NCBI GenBank assembly: GCA_021786915.1
Contig: JAJYMP010000585.1
Location: 1 to 6,386 of the forward strand
Origin: Chloroflexota bacterium
GTDB taxonomy: Bacteria > Chloroflexota > Limnocylindria > Limnocylindrales > CSP1-4
Length of the DNA stretch: 6,386 nt
Direction: 5' to 3'
The notes beneath the pieces were generated by a model. The model saw only the letters and a list, made by a program, of their open reading frames with translations. It was not told the DNA's origin and ran no database searches. The position numbers and the translations under genes were made by a program. Shown piece after piece: positions 5,676-6,386 of the stretch (its first letter is position 1; the number at the start of each line of letters is the position of its first letter).

Positions 5676-6386
5676 CTAGGGCGGCGTGATCTCGCCGGAG
5701 AGGTCCCAGAGGTCCTCCCACGACTGCCCGGCCCTCCACAGGAAGACCTGCCCCTTGATCAGCCGGCAGCCGCGGTCGACCCCGGCGATGGCGGCCATCT
5801 CGGCCTCGGACAGCGACTCCGAGACCGACGCCCGCAGGTTCGCAAGCAGGTTCGAGGGCTTGGTCGAGAACGGGATCGGCACCTGGCCCCGCTGGATCGC
5901 CCACTTGACGCAGACCACGGCGGGGTGGACGCCCAGGCGCTGCGCCGCGGCGACGATGACCGGGTCCTCGATGTCCACCGAGTCGTCGGGCGTCCGGTCG
6001 CGCTCGGGACGCGCCGGCGAGCCGATGGGCGAATAGCCGATCGGCACGATCCCCTCGCCCAGCACGAAGTCGAACAGCTCGGGCTGCTGGAAGTGAGGGT
6101 GCAACTCCATCTCGTTGGCCGCGGGCTTGATCCGCGCGTCGCGCACTACCAGCCGCAGCTTGGGGACGGTCATGTTGGAGGTGCCGATGTAGCGCACCAG
6201 GCCCCGCTCGACGAGCTTCTCGAGCTCGCCCCACGTGTCCATGTACTGCTCGTGGAGGTACGGCTTCGCGTTGGAGTCGCGCGACCCGACGTCCACGCCT
6301 GGCTCGTGCGTGTTGGGGAAGGGCCAGTGGACGAGGTACAGGTCGAGGTAGTCGAGCCGCAAGTCGCGCAGGCTCTGCTCGAACGA
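5676..6386 (-). CDS. Aldo/keto reductase (N-terminus outside window)
   Basis: A TIM-barrel, nicotinamide-dependent carbonyl reductase that reduces sugar or small aldehydes to alcohols. The window holds 236 residues and runs open to base 6386; compared with the usual 310-330, some 80-90 residues are missing, including the catalytic Asp, Tyr and Lys. Visible parts are SLRDLRLDYLDLYLVHWP with the active-site His20 of the fragment, IGTSNM (67-72), the strand ANEMELHPHFQQPELF (90-105), GYSPIG (117-122), the cofactor loop PIPFSTKPSNLLANL (170-184) and a tail CRLIKGQVFLW...WEDLWD. In the cofactor loop the Lys and Arg that bind the NADPH 2'-phosphate in aldose reductase (K262, R268) are replaced by Phe173 and Asn179, and the nicotinamide-binding Gln190 by Glu92. 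It is the most upstream gene seen in the operon and ends 3 nt before the kinase. Substrate unknown; lactaldehyde or a free sugar is possible. Confidence 0.92.
   Translation of the reverse strand, partial: SFEQSLRDLRLDYLDLYLVHWPFPNTHEPGVDVGSRDSNAKPYLHEQYMDTWGELEKLVERGLVRYIGTSNMTVPKLRLVVRDARIKPAANEMELHPHFQQPELFDFVLGEGIVPIGYSPIGSPARPERDRTPDDSVDIEDPVIVAAAQRLGVHPAVVCVKWAIQRGQVPIPFSTKPSNLLANLRASVSESLSEAEMAAIAGVDRGCRLIKGQVFLWRAGQSWEDLWDLSGEITPP

Larger units (their letters stand above)
853..6386 (-). other. Fucose-type sugar utilisation operon (upstream end outside window)
   Basis: Five genes run in one direction with junctions of 3 nt, a 4-nt overlap, 9 nt and 42 nt, and a hairpin lies after the last. 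The order is reductase, kinase, dehydrogenase, mutarotase, isomerase. The isomerase, mutarotase and kinase make a coherent route from L-fucose to a phosphorylated ketose. Missing from the window are a fuculose-phosphate aldolase, a transporter and a regulator; these may lie upstream of the reductase. No promoter can be assigned because the 5' end is not included. Confidence 0.85.

Noticed and set aside
3130..6234. A 1034-codon minus-strand ORF, apparently a fusion ending in the dehydrogenase
   Set aside because: The first two thirds is an Arg/Gly/Pro-rich shadow of the kinase and reductase genes. The real dehydrogenase starts at ATG 4176, where the family N-terminus MRALALEDRL begins. There is no fusion.
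5676..6362. Aldo/keto reductase starting at TTG 6362
   Set aside because: The codons upstream to the window edge (SFEQSLRD) continue the family's SLxxLxLDYLDL helix, so the gene simply runs off the window.

Overview
The window reads as a fragment of a high-GC bacterial genome. The sugar genes are roughly 70-77% GC by hand counts of sample lines, and all credible genes lie on the minus strand. Both ends cut through a gene, so this may be a short metagenomic contig or a slice of one. The composition fits high-GC lineages such as Actinomycetota or Chloroflexota, but nothing in the window fixes the phylum.

From right to left (the direction of transcription), 6386 to 853 holds a tightly packed deoxysugar catabolic operon. 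Its genes are an aldo/keto reductase (N-terminus cut off by the window edge), an FGGY-family sugar kinase, a zinc-dependent medium-chain dehydrogenase resembling galactitol-1-phosphate dehydrogenase, an L-fucose mutarotase (FucU/RbsD family) and L-fucose isomerase (FucI). The junctions are 3 nt, a 4-nt ATGA overlap, 9 nt and 42 nt. A GC-rich hairpin at 796-835 follows fucI and probably ends the transcript. FucU supplies the anomer that FucI uses, FucI makes the ketose and the FGGY kinase probably phosphorylates it. No aldolase is present, so the step that splits the ketose phosphate must be encoded elsewhere or beyond 6386. The roles of the two oxidoreductases are not settled by the sequence. 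They could handle lactaldehyde, sugar alcohols or phosphorylated sugar alcohols.

From about 720 down to 1 the composition drops (about 58% GC in the first 360 bases) and the content changes. A possible 68-residue one-helix membrane protein (515-721) overlaps by 11 nt the start of a membrane-anchored thioredoxin-fold protein of the TlpA/MauD type (1-525) with a CSDC motif. The latter runs off the left edge. A perfect 23-bp inverted repeat pairs bases 1-23 with 387-409. Because one arm sits exactly at the window end, a fold-back assembly or library artefact is a serious possibility, and the last eight or so codons of that gene should not be trusted.

I see no mobile element, CRISPR array, tRNA or rRNA. 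The enzymes belong to known families. The points that deserve a second look are the unusual gene set for a fucose operon, several altered cofactor or metal-site residues, and the terminal inverted repeat.
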